From: JBHJGP01 sp050331695
GTDB lineage: Bacteria > Pseudomonadota > Alphaproteobacteria > Geminicoccales > Geminicoccaceae
Length of the DNA: 64,000 nucleotides
Direction of reading: 5' to 3'
Assembly: GCA_050331695.1 (NCBI GenBank)
Contig: JBHJGP010000005.1
Coordinates: 19,816-83,815, forward strand
The notes beneath the pieces are model-generated. The model was not told the origin of the DNA. It did not search any database and saw nothing but the letters and a program-made list of their open reading frames with translations. Shown here in pieces: positions 17,099 through 25,513 of this stretch. Made by a program: the position numbers and the translations under genes. Each line of letters begins with the position of its first letter. Within the stretch, counting starts at the first letter, position 1.

Positions 17099-18013
17099 TT
17101 GTTCGTTTGCGGTCCGCTGCCGGTGTTGAGCGGCACCTCGCCTGGCTGGGATCAGGAGGGCCGCGACTGGCCCAATCGTGACGCCAGCCGTTTCGTTCGG
17201 GCGGCCGGCTTCACCTGGCATGTGCAAATCATGGGCGCGGGCCCCGTGGTCTTGCTGGTCCATGGTACCGGTGCCGCGACCCATTCCTGGCGTGAACTAG
17301 CGCCCATGCTGGCCGAGCGGTTCACGGTGGTCGCCACCGACCTTCCGGGCCACGGTATCAACGATAAGCCGTCGTCCTATCGGCTGTCGCTTCCGGGCAT
17401 GACGTCCTCGATGGCCGAACTCCTTGAAACCCTGGGGGTCGAGCCAACCATCGGCATCGGTCATTCCGCAGGTGCCGCCATTCTCATTCGCATGGCCCTC
17501 GACGCTCGCATACGGCCTGAAACGATCGTCAGTTTGAACGGCGCGATCTTGCCGCTTCGGGGCATGCCCGGGCCGATGTTTTCCTCCGTGGCAAAATTGC
17601 TGGCGATCAATCCGGTCGTGCCCCAACTCTTTGCCTGGCGTGCCGGCAATCAGGATTCCGTAGCCAAGCTCATCGGCAATACCGGCTCGGAGATCGAGCC
17701 GGCGGGCATCGAGTTCTACCGGCGTCTGGTGGCAACGCCGCGTCACGTCGCCGGCGCCCTCGCCATGATGGCGAACTGGGATCTCGACAGCATCGCTAGC
17801 GAAATGGCGCGCCTAGAGCCGGAGTTGATCCTGGTGGCCGCGGAAAAAGATCGGGCTATCCCGCCGGCCACGGCGGATAAGGCGGCGGCGATTGCACCTC
17901 GGGCAAGGGTCATTCATCTGCCTGATCTCGGTCATCTCGCCCATGAGGAGGCGCCGGAGCAGATCGCCAGACTGATTTTCGAGACGGTCGGCGCGCGAAC
18001 TGACGCAGCCTGA
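17099..18013 (+). CDS. bchO: BchO, alpha/beta hydrolase associated with Mg chelatase
   Basis: A roughly 300-residue alpha/beta hydrolase that follows bchID in many purple bacteria. EGRDWPNRDASRF, LLVHGTGAATHSWR (oxyanion region) and IGHSAGAA (nucleophile Ser) are classic BchO landmarks. The catalytic His is in DLGHLAHEE near the end. Its exact reaction is unproven. The start is unclear: there is no in-frame ATG. Candidates are TTG 17099, GTG 17123 and TTG 17126. An out-of-frame ATG at 17094 opens an 11-codon mini-frame whose TGA overlaps TTG 17126 as TTGA, which suggests coupled initiation there. Confidence 0.88.
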   Translation: MFVCGPLPVLSGTSPGWDQEGRDWPNRDASRFVRAAGFTWHVQIMGAGPVVLLVHGTGAATHSWRELAPMLAERFTVVATDLPGHGINDKPSSYRLSLPGMTSSMAELLETLGVEPTIGIGHSAGAAILIRMALDARIRPETIVSLNGAILPLRGMPGPMFSSVAKLLAINPVVPQLFAWRAGNQDSVAKLIGNTGSEIEPAGIEFYRRLVATPRHVAGALAMMANWDLDSIASEMARLEPELILVAAEKDRAIPPATADKAAAIAPRARVIHLPDLGHLAHEEAPEQIARLIFETVGARTDAA

Positions 18014-18083
18014 CCTCTGACGACGATCTTGGTCCTGAAAGCGCTGGTGCTTTGAGGGGTATTGCGCTAGCGATCGTCAGGTA

Positions 18084-19616
18084 ATGTTGACACATCCGAT
18101 GTATGATCAAATGGACAGGCCCGGTGGATCCCGATCCCCCCGGGCGCTCGTGATCGGCAGCGGTTTCGGCGGTCTCGCCGCCGCGGTTCGCTTGGGCGCG
18201 CGCGGCTATCGGGTCACCCTGCTCGAGAAGCTCGATGCCCCCGGTGGACGCGCTTACGTCTTCCGCCAGGACGGGTTTTCGTTCGATGCCGGGCCCACCA
18301 TCATCACGGCACCGTTCTTGTTCGAGGATCTGTGGCGGCTTTGCGGCCGACGTCTGGAGGATGACGTCACGCTGGTGCCGATGTCTCCTTTCTACCGTGT
18401 GCGTTTTGAGGATGGCTCTTGGTTCGACACCAGCGGTGACCCGGAAGCGATGCGCCGTGAGGTCGAGCGCTTGGCACCGCAAGACCTGGCCGGCTATGAG
18501 CGTTTTCTGAGCCACAGCCGTAAGGTTTGCGAGGTCGCGTTCGAGGGTCTCAGCCACGTCCCGTTCCTGCACCTCAGCGACATGGCGAAGATCACACCTG
18601 AGCTCATTCGTCTCGGCGGTTTCCTCAGCGTCTACCAGCTGGTTTCGCGGTTCGTGAAAGACGAAAAATTGCGGACGGTGCTGAGTTTTCACCCGCTTCT
18701 AATCGGCGGCAATCCGTTCCGCGTGACGTCGTTTCTCTGCCTCATTTCGCACCTCGAGCGGCATTGGGGCGTGCACTTCGCGCTTGGCGGAACCGGCAGT
18801 CTGGTCAAGGGCTTGGTCGGTCTGATCGAAGGGCAGGGGGGACGCCTGCGCTTCAACGCCGAGGTCCGGGAGATCACGCTGGAGAGCGGGCGAGCCACGG
18901 GCGTCGTTCTCAAATCCGGCGAGCGGATTGATGCTGACGTCGTGGTCGCCAATGTCGACAGCGCCTGGACCTACCGCCATTTGCTGCCGAAGGCCGCCCG
19001 GAGCCGTTGGACTGACCGCAGGCTGAACCGATCCAACTACTCAATGGGTTTGGTCGTCTGGTATTTCGGCACCAAACGCCGCTATGACGAGGTCCTCCAC
19101 CACACTATTCTTCTTGGTCCTCGCTATCGGGAACTGCTCCACGACATCTTCGATCGGAAATCTCTGGCCGAGGATTTCAGTCTTTATCTTCATCGTCCGA
19201 CGGCTACCGATCCGAGCCTCGCCCCCGAAGGCTGCGATGCGTTTTACGTCCTGTCGCCGGTGCCCAATCTCGACGGGGATATCGATTGGGCTGAACGGGC
19301 GGAGCCCTATCGACAGGCGATCGCCGATCACCTGGGCCGGACCGTACTGCCGGACCTTGGCGACCAGATCGTCACCTCACGGGTGATGACGCCCCAGGAT
19401 TTTCAGGATCGGTTGTGCGCCTACAAGGGCGCCGGCTTCGGTCTCGAGCCGACGCTGACCCAGAGCGCCTGGTTCAGGCCCCACAACAGAAGCGAAGATA
19501 TCGAAAACCTGTACCTCGTCGGCGCCGGCACCCATCCGGGAGCCGGGCTGCCGGGCGTCCTCTCCTCCGCTCGTATCCTCGATCAGGTGGTGCCGGATGC
19601 AGCAACGCTCCGCTGA
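18084..19616 (+). CDS. crtI: Phytoene desaturase
   Basis: A 510-residue FAD-dependent desaturase that converts phytoene to neurosporene or lycopene at the membrane. The N-terminal dinucleotide motif VIGSGFGGLAAAVRL, the LLEKLDAPGGRA block and the C-terminal signature NLYLVGAGTHPGAGLPGVL are all intact. ATG codons at 18084, 18099 and 18111 are in frame; homology begins after them, so the first is a default choice. It lies 70 bases after bchO on the same strand and overlaps crtB by 20 bases. Confidence 0.95.
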   Translation: MLTHPMYDQMDRPGGSRSPRALVIGSGFGGLAAAVRLGARGYRVTLLEKLDAPGGRAYVFRQDGFSFDAGPTIITAPFLFEDLWRLCGRRLEDDVTLVPMSPFYRVRFEDGSWFDTSGDPEAMRREVERLAPQDLAGYERFLSHSRKVCEVAFEGLSHVPFLHLSDMAKITPELIRLGGFLSVYQLVSRFVKDEKLRTVLSFHPLLIGGNPFRVTSFLCLISHLERHWGVHFALGGTGSLVKGLVGLIEGQGGRLRFNAEVREITLESGRATGVVLKSGERIDADVVVANVDSAWTYRHLLPKAARSRWTDRRLNRSNYSMGLVVWYFGTKRRYDEVLHHTILLGPRYRELLHDIFDRKSLAEDFSLYLHRPTATDPSLAPEGCDAFYVLSPVPNLDGDIDWAERAEPYRQAIADHLGRTVLPDLGDQIVTSRVMTPQDFQDRLCAYKGAGFGLEPTLTQSAWFRPHNRSEDIENLYLVGAGTHPGAGLPGVLSSARILDQVVPDAATLR

Positions 19617-20682
19617 TTTGCAGCTCCGTCGGTCCGCCGATCATGCCGCCTGCCGCGCCGCCATCCGCCAGGGCTCGAAATCATTCTTCGCCGCGTCCCT
19701 ACTCTTGCCAGGGGCGGTATCTGAGCCGGCCTTCGCGCTCTATGCATTCTGCCGGCTCGCCGATGACGCGGTCGACGGCGAGGACCGTTGCGACCGGCCA
19801 GTCGAGGGTCTGCGCGAGCGCCTCGATCGGGTCTACGCCGGTTATCCGCGCCCCGTCCCGGCGGATCGCGCCTTCGCCGAGGTGGTGACACGGTTTGCGC
19901 TGCCGCGGGCGCTGCCGGACGCTTTGCTGGATGGTCTCGCCTGGGACGATCGGGGCCGCGTTTACGAAACCTTGCCTGAGCTCCGCGCCTATGCGGTGCG
20001 GGTCGCCGGCACGGTCGGCATGATGATGACGCTGCTCATGGGTCGCAGGGAGCCTGCGACACTGGCGCGCGCCTGTGATCTGGGCATCGCCATGCAGCTC
20101 ACCAATATCGCCCGGGATGTCGGCGAGGATGCTCGAAACGGTCGGCTTTACCTTCCCCGGCAATGGCTTATGGAAGCCGGCATTGACCCGGAGCGCTGGT
20201 TGGTCGATCCGACATTTTCACCGGCGCTAGGCTCCGTGATCGAACGCTTGCTGGTGACGGCCGATGAGCATTACGAGCGGGCCCTCAGCGGCATTGCCGG
20301 CTTGCCCCGGGGCTGCCGGCCGGCGATCCACGCGGCACGGCTGGTTTATCGCGAGATCGGCGAGGTTTTGCGGCGGCGGGGGCTTAACTCCGTGGCTCAG
20401 CGTGCCGTCGTCGCGCAGAGGCGCAAATTCTGGCTACTGGGCCGAGCGAGCCTCAACGCTCTGTACGCTGGCGGCGGAGAGACCGCTCAGATCGTGCCGG
20501 AAGCCCGGTTTCTGCTGGATGCGGTCCGGGCGACGCCGGCGCCGGCGGTGGTCAAACCTCGGCTCGACGATCAGATCGGGTGGGTTATCGAACTCTTCGG
20601 GCGCCTGGAGCGGGACGAGCGCGCGCTCCGAGAGGAGCTTTCGACATCGCAAAGGTTGCGTGCAGGCGGCCTCGTGGGCTAG
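19597..20682 (+). CDS. crtB: Phytoene synthase
   Basis: A 361-residue trans-isoprenyl diphosphate synthase that joins two GGPP molecules into phytoene. The two Mg-binding aspartate-rich motifs are DDAVD (56-60) and NIARDVGED (170-178), followed by GRLYLP. ATG start inside the end of crtI, a 20-base overlap, so coupled translation is likely. The length is slightly above average because of a longer C-terminal region after about residue 300. Confidence 0.95.
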   Translation: MQQRSADLQLRRSADHAACRAAIRQGSKSFFAASLLLPGAVSEPAFALYAFCRLADDAVDGEDRCDRPVEGLRERLDRVYAGYPRPVPADRAFAEVVTRFALPRALPDALLDGLAWDDRGRVYETLPELRAYAVRVAGTVGMMMTLLMGRREPATLARACDLGIAMQLTNIARDVGEDARNGRLYLPRQWLMEAGIDPERWLVDPTFSPALGSVIERLLVTADEHYERALSGIAGLPRGCRPAIHAARLVYREIGEVLRRRGLNSVAQRAVVAQRRKFWLLGRASLNALYAGGGETAQIVPEARFLLDAVRATPAPAVVKPRLDDQIGWVIELFGRLERDERALREELSTSQRLRAGGLVG

Positions 20683-20690
20683 TTCAGCCC

Positions 20691-20864
20691 ATGAGCGGAA
20701 ACACCCTGGCACTAATTGAGCTGCTGTTCGTTTTCGGGCTCTTGCTGGCGTTCGGTATTCGTGAGTTCCGGTCACTGCGGAAGGATGAGCCGGAAGACAC
20801 CCCCAACCGGGCCGATCCTTCCACAGGTGCGAAGCGCGAACCGGACGGCTCCGGTAGCGGATAG
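20691..20864 (+). CDS. 57-residue single-span membrane protein behind crtB
   Basis: ATG 20691 opens a 57-residue protein 8 bases after the crtB stop. Residues of about 5-22 form one hydrophobic helix (LALIELLFVFGLLLAFGI), followed by a basic stretch (REFRSLRK) and a polar, low-complexity tail. The helix-plus-basic pattern suggests a real inner-membrane protein with its tail in the cytoplasm. Small membrane proteins of this kind occur beside carotenoid genes in other purple bacteria, but I cannot name one with confidence. Its function is unknown. It ends 3 bases before the convergent crtC. Confidence 0.55.
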   Translation: MSGNTLALIELLFVFGLLLAFGIREFRSLRKDEPEDTPNRADPSTGAKREPDGSGSG

Positions 20865-20867
20865 CAG

Positions 20868-21785
20868 CTAGCCCCAGCGAGGCATGCGAAACGGCAACAT
20901 GGCTTGGACCAGCCGCCGGCGAAAGCGGGCAAGCGATAAGCTTTCGTGGACACCTGTCAGCCGTTCGCCTGCGATCTGAGTCGTGATTAGGGACCGGGCG
21001 TAAAAGGGCGCATCGACAAAGGTCTGAACGACCTCAGGGCTGAAATCGCCGTCGGCCCGGACCTCGCGATCCATGCGCCAGAAACTCCTTTCGAGCTTCG
21101 AGAATGGCGGCGGGTCGAACGCGCGGACCTCGCCTCGAGGATCGATGTTAAGAGCAAGCGAGATCGGTGTTCTGTTCCGAGGGAGCGCGTCATAGAGGAT
21201 CAGCGATCGCTCGCGACCCTCGGCTCGCATCCACGCCCAACTGTCGAAGCCGACATCGAGCGGCTCGCTGCCATAGTTCAGGTCGAAATAGCCGCTTCCC
21301 GACCAGTGCAGCGACGGTTTTTCAAAGTCGACCTCGATTCTGGCCCGTGGCGCCACGGGCCTCCAGTGATGGCGGTCGCCGAAGGCGAAAAGCCGGTCAT
21401 TCAACACCAGCGGCAAGAGCCGCACCCGACCTTTCAGGCGTGACGGCCAGGGAACGGTCATCTCGTCGACGTCGACCGTCAGGCCGTCCTGTTGCCAGCG
21501 CATTTCGCTGGGCCCGACGCGAAAGGATGTCGGCGAGGTCGAAAGCGCGGCCCGGCTTCGTTCGGTCATGGCCCAGCGGTGGCCCCGCCTGCCATAGAGC
21601 GCCGCATTGATAGCCACGTGATTGCGGGGATCGGCCGGTCCGTTGCGGCGCGCCCAGGCGTAATAGGGCGAGAAAACGCTGCCGATGAAGCCAATAATCG
21701 TCAGCCCGTGGTGGCCGTCGTCGCTGAGCCCATCAACATACCACCAAACGTAGCCCGAGGGCTCTACCTCACGGTCAAACCCCAG
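20868..21785 (-). CDS. crtC: Hydroxyneurosporene/lycopene 1,2-hydratase (CrtC), start codon unclear
   Basis: A carotenoid 1,2-hydratase adding water to the psi end of neurosporene or lycopene toward spirilloxanthin. Conserved blocks are SGYVWWYVDGLSDDGHHGLT at the expected N-terminus, SVFSPYYAWARR, YGRRGHRWAMTER, FDLNYGSEPLD and YDALPRNRTP. The frame is open up to 22073, but that would overlap crtD by more than 300 bases with no family similarity. Around the conserved N-terminus there is no in-frame ATG, GTG or TTG. The nearest near-cognate codon is CTG 21783-21785, used here as a provisional start. The first downstream canonical start, a GTG, would remove about 50 conserved residues. The 5' end overlaps the crtD stop. 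Confidence 0.82.
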   Translation of the reverse strand: MGFDREVEPSGYVWWYVDGLSDDGHHGLTIIGFIGSVFSPYYAWARRNGPADPRNHVAINAALYGRRGHRWAMTERSRAALSTSPTSFRVGPSEMRWQQDGLTVDVDEMTVPWPSRLKGRVRLLPLVLNDRLFAFGDRHHWRPVAPRARIEVDFEKPSLHWSGSGYFDLNYGSEPLDVGFDSWAWMRAEGRERSLILYDALPRNRTPISLALNIDPRGEVRAFDPPPFSKLERSFWRMDREVRADGDFSPEVVQTFVDAPFYARSLITTQIAGERLTGVHESLSLARFRRRLVQAMLPFRMPRWG

Positions 21786-23290
21786 TCCCGCATCATCTCG
21801 CGCGCCGCCATGCGCCCCGATTGCGAGGCCATCGGGACCCCCGGCCCCGGATGGACGCTGCCCCCCGCCAGATACAGGCCCCGAAGCGGCCGCTTCACCC
21901 CCGCCCGCGCGAAGGACGCCTTCCAGCCGTGGGACGCCGGCCCGTAAAGCGCGCCCCCGGTCGCCGGAAACAATCGATGAAAATCCGTCGGCGTCGTCGG
22001 GACGATGGCTTTCGGATCGATCTCCACCTCGAGCCCGCAACTCTTCAGGCGGTCGAAAAGGCGCGTCGCGCATGGTTCGATATCCTCCTCCGGGAAGGGA
22101 ACGGCGTCCGCGATCGCCGGCGCGTTGACCAGACAGAAGAGCCGTTCAGAAGAGCCGTCCGGCACCGGCGGACCTTGACCCCGATCCTGGGCGCAGACAT
22201 AGACGGTGGGGGTCCGGGGTACCCGGCGGGCTTGGAAGATATCGGCGAACTCGCTTCGATAATCGCCGGCGAAAAACACATTGTGCCTGGCCAAGGGAAA
22301 GCCATGCGCGCGACCGACCAGACTGAAGGTCAGCGCCGAGAGGGAGCGTTTGTCGGGCGGGGTCATCGGCACCGCCGCCCGGGCCTCGGCACCGAAAGCG
22401 CCCGAGCCAAGGGCCGCCACGTCGCCGTTGAAGAGGACCGCGTCCGCCTCCAGCCGGTCGCCCGACGCTAGTTCGACGCCCGTAATGCGCCCGTCCTCCG
22501 TATCGAAGCCGACGGCCTCTTGCTGATAGAGAAATCGCGCACCCCGTTCGGTCGCGAGCCGCTCCAAGCCCCGGGCCAGCGCGTGCATGCCCCCTTCGAC
22601 CGACCACACACCCTCCTGTTCGACATGGGCCACGAGCATCAAGGTGGCCGGTGCTGAGAAAGGCGATGAGCCGCAATAGGTGGTGTAGCGGGCGAACAAT
22701 TGGCGAAGGCGCGGATCCTCGAAGATCTGGCCGAGCGACTGCCACATTGAGGTGAAGGCGCCGAGCCGGCCAAGCCGGACCAGGCCGCTGGCGCCGACGC
22801 CGGAGATGAGGCCACCCACGCTCGGCGCCGGCGCGCGCATGAACGGTTTCTCCAGGGTCTCGTACACCCGCCGGCTTCGGTCGCAAAAGCTGAGATAGCG
22901 TCTCGCCTCGGCAGGACCGGCAAAGGCCGCGATCGCATCCGCCGAGCGCTGGCGGTCGGCGAAGAGATCCAAATATCCGCTATCGTCCCAGGCGTGTCGG
23001 GCCAAAACGTCAAGCGAATGGAGCTTGATGTAGGCATCGAGGTCGGCGTTCAGGCTTTGGAACAATTCCTCGAACACCCAGCGCATGGTGAATACCGTCG
23101 GTCCACCGTCGATCAGTCTGCCTCCGACCTGGATCAACCGCATCTTGCCGCCGGGGGTAGCAGCACGCTCGACCACTGTGACCTCGACGTCATGGGACGC
23201 CAATACCGCGGCCGCCGTCAGGCCAGCAGCTCCGGCGCCGACAATGACAACGCGTTTGCCGGCCGCGCCCGCCCTTCTCCCGCCAGTCAC
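21764..23290 (-). CDS. crtD: Carotenoid 3,4-desaturase (methoxyneurosporene dehydrogenase)
   Basis: A 508-residue CrtI-like FAD desaturase acting on hydroxylated or methoxylated carotenoids. The N-terminal VIVGAGAAGLTAAAVL motif, ERAATPGGKMR, DGGPTVFTMRW and the end block GLYLAGGSVHPGPGVPMASQSGRMAA are present. The substrate-specific group (CrtD rather than CrtI) is inferred from FTMRWVFEELF and its crtC/crtE neighbours. ATG start. It is divergent from crtE across 119 bases that hold two predicted PpsR operators, and crtC follows with a short overlap. Confidence 0.92.
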   Translation of the reverse strand: MTGGRRAGAAGKRVVIVGAGAAGLTAAAVLASHDVEVTVVERAATPGGKMRLIQVGGRLIDGGPTVFTMRWVFEELFQSLNADLDAYIKLHSLDVLARHAWDDSGYLDLFADRQRSADAIAAFAGPAEARRYLSFCDRSRRVYETLEKPFMRAPAPSVGGLISGVGASGLVRLGRLGAFTSMWQSLGQIFEDPRLRQLFARYTTYCGSSPFSAPATLMLVAHVEQEGVWSVEGGMHALARGLERLATERGARFLYQQEAVGFDTEDGRITGVELASGDRLEADAVLFNGDVAALGSGAFGAEARAAVPMTPPDKRSLSALTFSLVGRAHGFPLARHNVFFAGDYRSEFADIFQARRVPRTPTVYVCAQDRGQGPPVPDGSSERLFCLVNAPAIADAVPFPEEDIEPCATRLFDRLKSCGLEVEIDPKAIVPTTPTDFHRLFPATGGALYGPASHGWKASFARAGVKRPLRGLYLAGGSVHPGPGVPMASQSGRMAAREMMRDWGLTVR

Positions 23291-23329
23291 TGATCCTCAA
23301 CAAAACGCGTTGTGTCGATCCGTCGCCTA

Positions 23330-23373
23330 TGTCAGAGTAAACTGACATAACAAGATGACAATCAAAGATTACA
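23330..23373. promoter_or_regulatory. Tandem PpsR/CrtJ operators between crtD and crtE
   Basis: TGTCAGAGTAAACTGACA (23330-23347) is a perfect TGT-N12-ACA palindrome. TGACAATCAAAGATTACA (23356-23373) has one mismatch. The gap is exactly 8 bp. The pair sits in the divergent promoter region, so it could control crtDC and the crtEF-bchCXYZ-puf superoperon together. PpsR/CrtJ is encoded in this window. Confidence 0.8.
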
Positions 23374-23409
23374 GCCGGGCGGCTGTATGGGCATCGCGAG
23401 GAGGCTGAT

Positions 23410-24279
23410 ATGGTAGCCGTCGACCGCATCGAACGGGCGCTCGAAAAAGCCTTAAGCTGCGCCACCGACGATCTCTGTCCACCTCGGTTTGCCGCCTCGC
23501 TGAGACACGCCGTCATGCCCGGCGGCGCCCGGGTGCGGCCCCGTCTATGCCTCGCCGTCGCCAATGCCTGTGGCGACGACCGTCCCTCGCTCACCGATGG
23601 CGCGGCGGCTGCGATCGAGCTCCTGCACTGTGCCTCCTTGGTTCATGATGATCTGCCCTGCTTTGACGATGCCGATGTTCGCCGGGGCAAACCCTCGGTG
23701 CACATGGCGTTCGGCGAGCCGATCGCGGTTCTGGCGGGCGATGCCCTGATCGTTCTCGCCTTTCAGGTAATGGCGGACGAGATCTTGAGTGCGCCTGAGC
23801 GCTCGGCCCGCCTGCTCGCCATCGTCGCCAAGGCCGTCGGCGCGCCCCGAGGGATCGTCGCCGGCCAGGCTTGGGAAAGCGAGCCGATGACGGTTCTCGA
23901 GATCTATCAGAGGGCCAAAACCGGCTCGTTATTCGTCGCCGCGGCGGCCGCGGGCGCTGCGGCAGCGGGCGCCGACCCGGCTCCTTGGGAAGATTTCGGT
24001 GAGCATCTGGGCGAGGCCTATCAGGTGGCGGACGACCTTCGCGACGCGATCGCCGAGCCGGACGAACTCGGCAAGCCGGTGGGGCAGGACGAAGCCTTCA
24101 ATCGGCCCAACGCGGTGGCGGAACTGGGGATCGGCGGTGCGATCGGCCGGTTGGAAGGTCTGATCGCCGATGCCATCGGCCATATCCCACAGTGCGAGAA
24201 CGCCCAGGCACTCAAGGACCTGATACGGATCGAGGTCAAACGCCTGATGCCGAAGAAGGCAGCGCGCTACGCCGCTTGA
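23410..24279 (+). CDS. crtE: Geranylgeranyl diphosphate synthase
   Basis: A 289-residue trans-prenyltransferase making GGPP, the precursor of carotenoids and of the bacteriochlorophyll tail. The first aspartate-rich motif is DDLPCFD (D80-D86), followed by ADVRRG and KPSVH. The second is DDLRD (D208-D212). ATG start with GAGG upstream (gaggctgat). crtF begins 1 base after the stop. First gene of the plus-strand superoperon. Confidence 0.95.
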   Translation: MVAVDRIERALEKALSCATDDLCPPRFAASLRHAVMPGGARVRPRLCLAVANACGDDRPSLTDGAAAAIELLHCASLVHDDLPCFDDADVRRGKPSVHMAFGEPIAVLAGDALIVLAFQVMADEILSAPERSARLLAIVAKAVGAPRGIVAGQAWESEPMTVLEIYQRAKTGSLFVAAAAAGAAAAGADPAPWEDFGEHLGEAYQVADDLRDAIAEPDELGKPVGQDEAFNRPNAVAELGIGGAIGRLEGLIADAIGHIPQCENAQALKDLIRIEVKRLMPKKAARYAA

Positions 24280-24280
24280 G

Positions 24281-25411
24281 ATGAGCCAGGCGCTGGCAGC
24301 ACCGGCCTTGCGGGGCGCCTGGCTTGGCTGGCGCGACCGGCTTCTGGCGAGCCCTCGCTTTCAGAGGTGGGCATCCGCCTTTTTCCTGACCAGACCGCTG
24401 GCCCGGCGCCGCGCCAGCGAATTGTTCGATCTCTGCGCCGGCTTCGTCTACTCCCAGGTGCTGCTAGCCTGCGTCAGGCTTGATCTGTTGCAAGCTTTGG
24501 CGTCAGGACCGCGGAGTGTCATCGATTTGGCTGCCGCGACCGATTTGCCTGAAGCGTCGATGGATCGGCTGCTGCGTGCCGCCACCGCCTTGGGTCTCGC
24601 CTCCCGGCGCGGCCCGGACTACGCGCTTGGCGAGCGCGGCGCCGCGCTACTAGGCAATCCGGGGGTGCTGGCGATGGTCCGCCATCACGCCCTGTTCTAC
24701 GCCGATCTCGCCGATCCGGTGGCCCTGTTGCGGGGCGAGATGGGCGAAACGGCGCTCAACCGTTTCTGGGGTTATGCCGGCCATGAACGGCCTGCCGCCC
24801 TGGCGGACGCGCGGGTTGCCGAATACAGCGGGCTCATGGCGGCGTCCCAGGACTTCATCGCCGATGATGTGCTCGACGCCTATCCCTTTCATCGTCATCG
24901 CCGGTTGCTCGATGTGGGAGGTGGCGAGGGCGCTTTTCTCGAAAAAGCGGGGCAGCGCTGTCCGCAGCTCGAGCTTCGGCTGTTCGATCTGCCAGCCGTC
25001 GCCGAGCGGGCCCGGGCCAGGCTCGCCCGAGCAGGTCTCAGTCGGCGAGCCGAAGTGGCCGGCGGCGATTTCTTCCGTGATACGCTGCCCCAGGGCGCCG
25101 ATCTCGTAAGCTTGGTGCGCATCATTCACGATCACGGCGACGATCAGGCCTTGGCCATTCTCACCGCCGCGAGGCGGGCGCTGGAACCGGACGGCACCTT
25201 GGTTCTCGCCGAGCCCGTAGCCGACGAGCGGGGCAACGGGCCGATGGCCGACGCCTATTTCGGCTTCTACCTGATGGCCATGGGCAGTGGTCGCCCGCGC
25301 AGCCGAGCGGCTCTGGCGGAGCTTATCACCAGGGCCGGTTTTTCCGGGATACGAAGGCATACCACCCACCGGCCGCTGCTCGTCAGTGTTCTCTCGGCAA
25401 GCGCTATCTAG
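24281..25411 (+). CDS. crtF: Demethylspheroidene/hydroxyneurosporene O-methyltransferase
   Basis: A 376-residue SAM-dependent O-methyltransferase that methylates the C-1 hydroxyl made by CrtC. An N-terminal dimerisation helix region is followed by a small winged-helix-like part (LPEASMDRLLRAATALGL) and the Rossmann SAM domain. Motif I is LLDVGGGEGAFL, and the catalytic His region is LVRIIHDHGDDQA. ATG start one base after crtE. The end is separated from bchC by a 102-base AT-richer gap with operators and a promoter. Confidence 0.93.
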   Translation: MSQALAAPALRGAWLGWRDRLLASPRFQRWASAFFLTRPLARRRASELFDLCAGFVYSQVLLACVRLDLLQALASGPRSVIDLAAATDLPEASMDRLLRAATALGLASRRGPDYALGERGAALLGNPGVLAMVRHHALFYADLADPVALLRGEMGETALNRFWGYAGHERPAALADARVAEYSGLMAASQDFIADDVLDAYPFHRHRRLLDVGGGEGAFLEKAGQRCPQLELRLFDLPAVAERARARLARAGLSRRAEVAGGDFFRDTLPQGADLVSLVRIIHDHGDDQALAILTAARRALEPDGTLVLAEPVADERGNGPMADAYFGFYLMAMGSGRPRSRAALAELITRAGFSGIRRHTTHRPLLVSVLSASAI

Positions 25412-25424
25412 GGTCGATTTCTTG

Positions 25425-25468
25425 TGTAAATTAAAATTGACATTAAAAGCAGTACAATTAATCTGACA
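25425..25468 (+). promoter_or_regulatory. bchC promoter with tandem PpsR/CrtJ operators
   Basis: TGTAAATTAAAATTGACA (25425-25442) is a perfect TGT-N12-ACA site. AGTACAATTAATCTGACA (25451-25468) has one half-site change. The spacing is 8 bp. A sigma-70-like promoter overlaps both sites: TTGACA (25437-25442), 16 bases, then TAATCT (25459-25464). This is the same layout as the CrtJ-controlled bchC promoter of Rhodobacter. A repressor here would block RNA polymerase for bchCXYZ and puf. Confidence 0.78.
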
Positions 25469-25513
25469 GTCGATGAAGAAGTATCCATAACGCAACAGGG
25501 AGGACGCCAGCGG

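Noticed and set aside
18075..18092. CGT-N12-ACA match over the crtI start
   Set aside because: It has a single imperfect site without a partner at 8 bp and overlaps the ATG. It may be chance.
21786..22073. Extended CrtC starting at ATG 22073
   Set aside because: It would add about 96 low-complexity residues fully overlapping crtD. Conserved CrtC sequence starts only near 21760.
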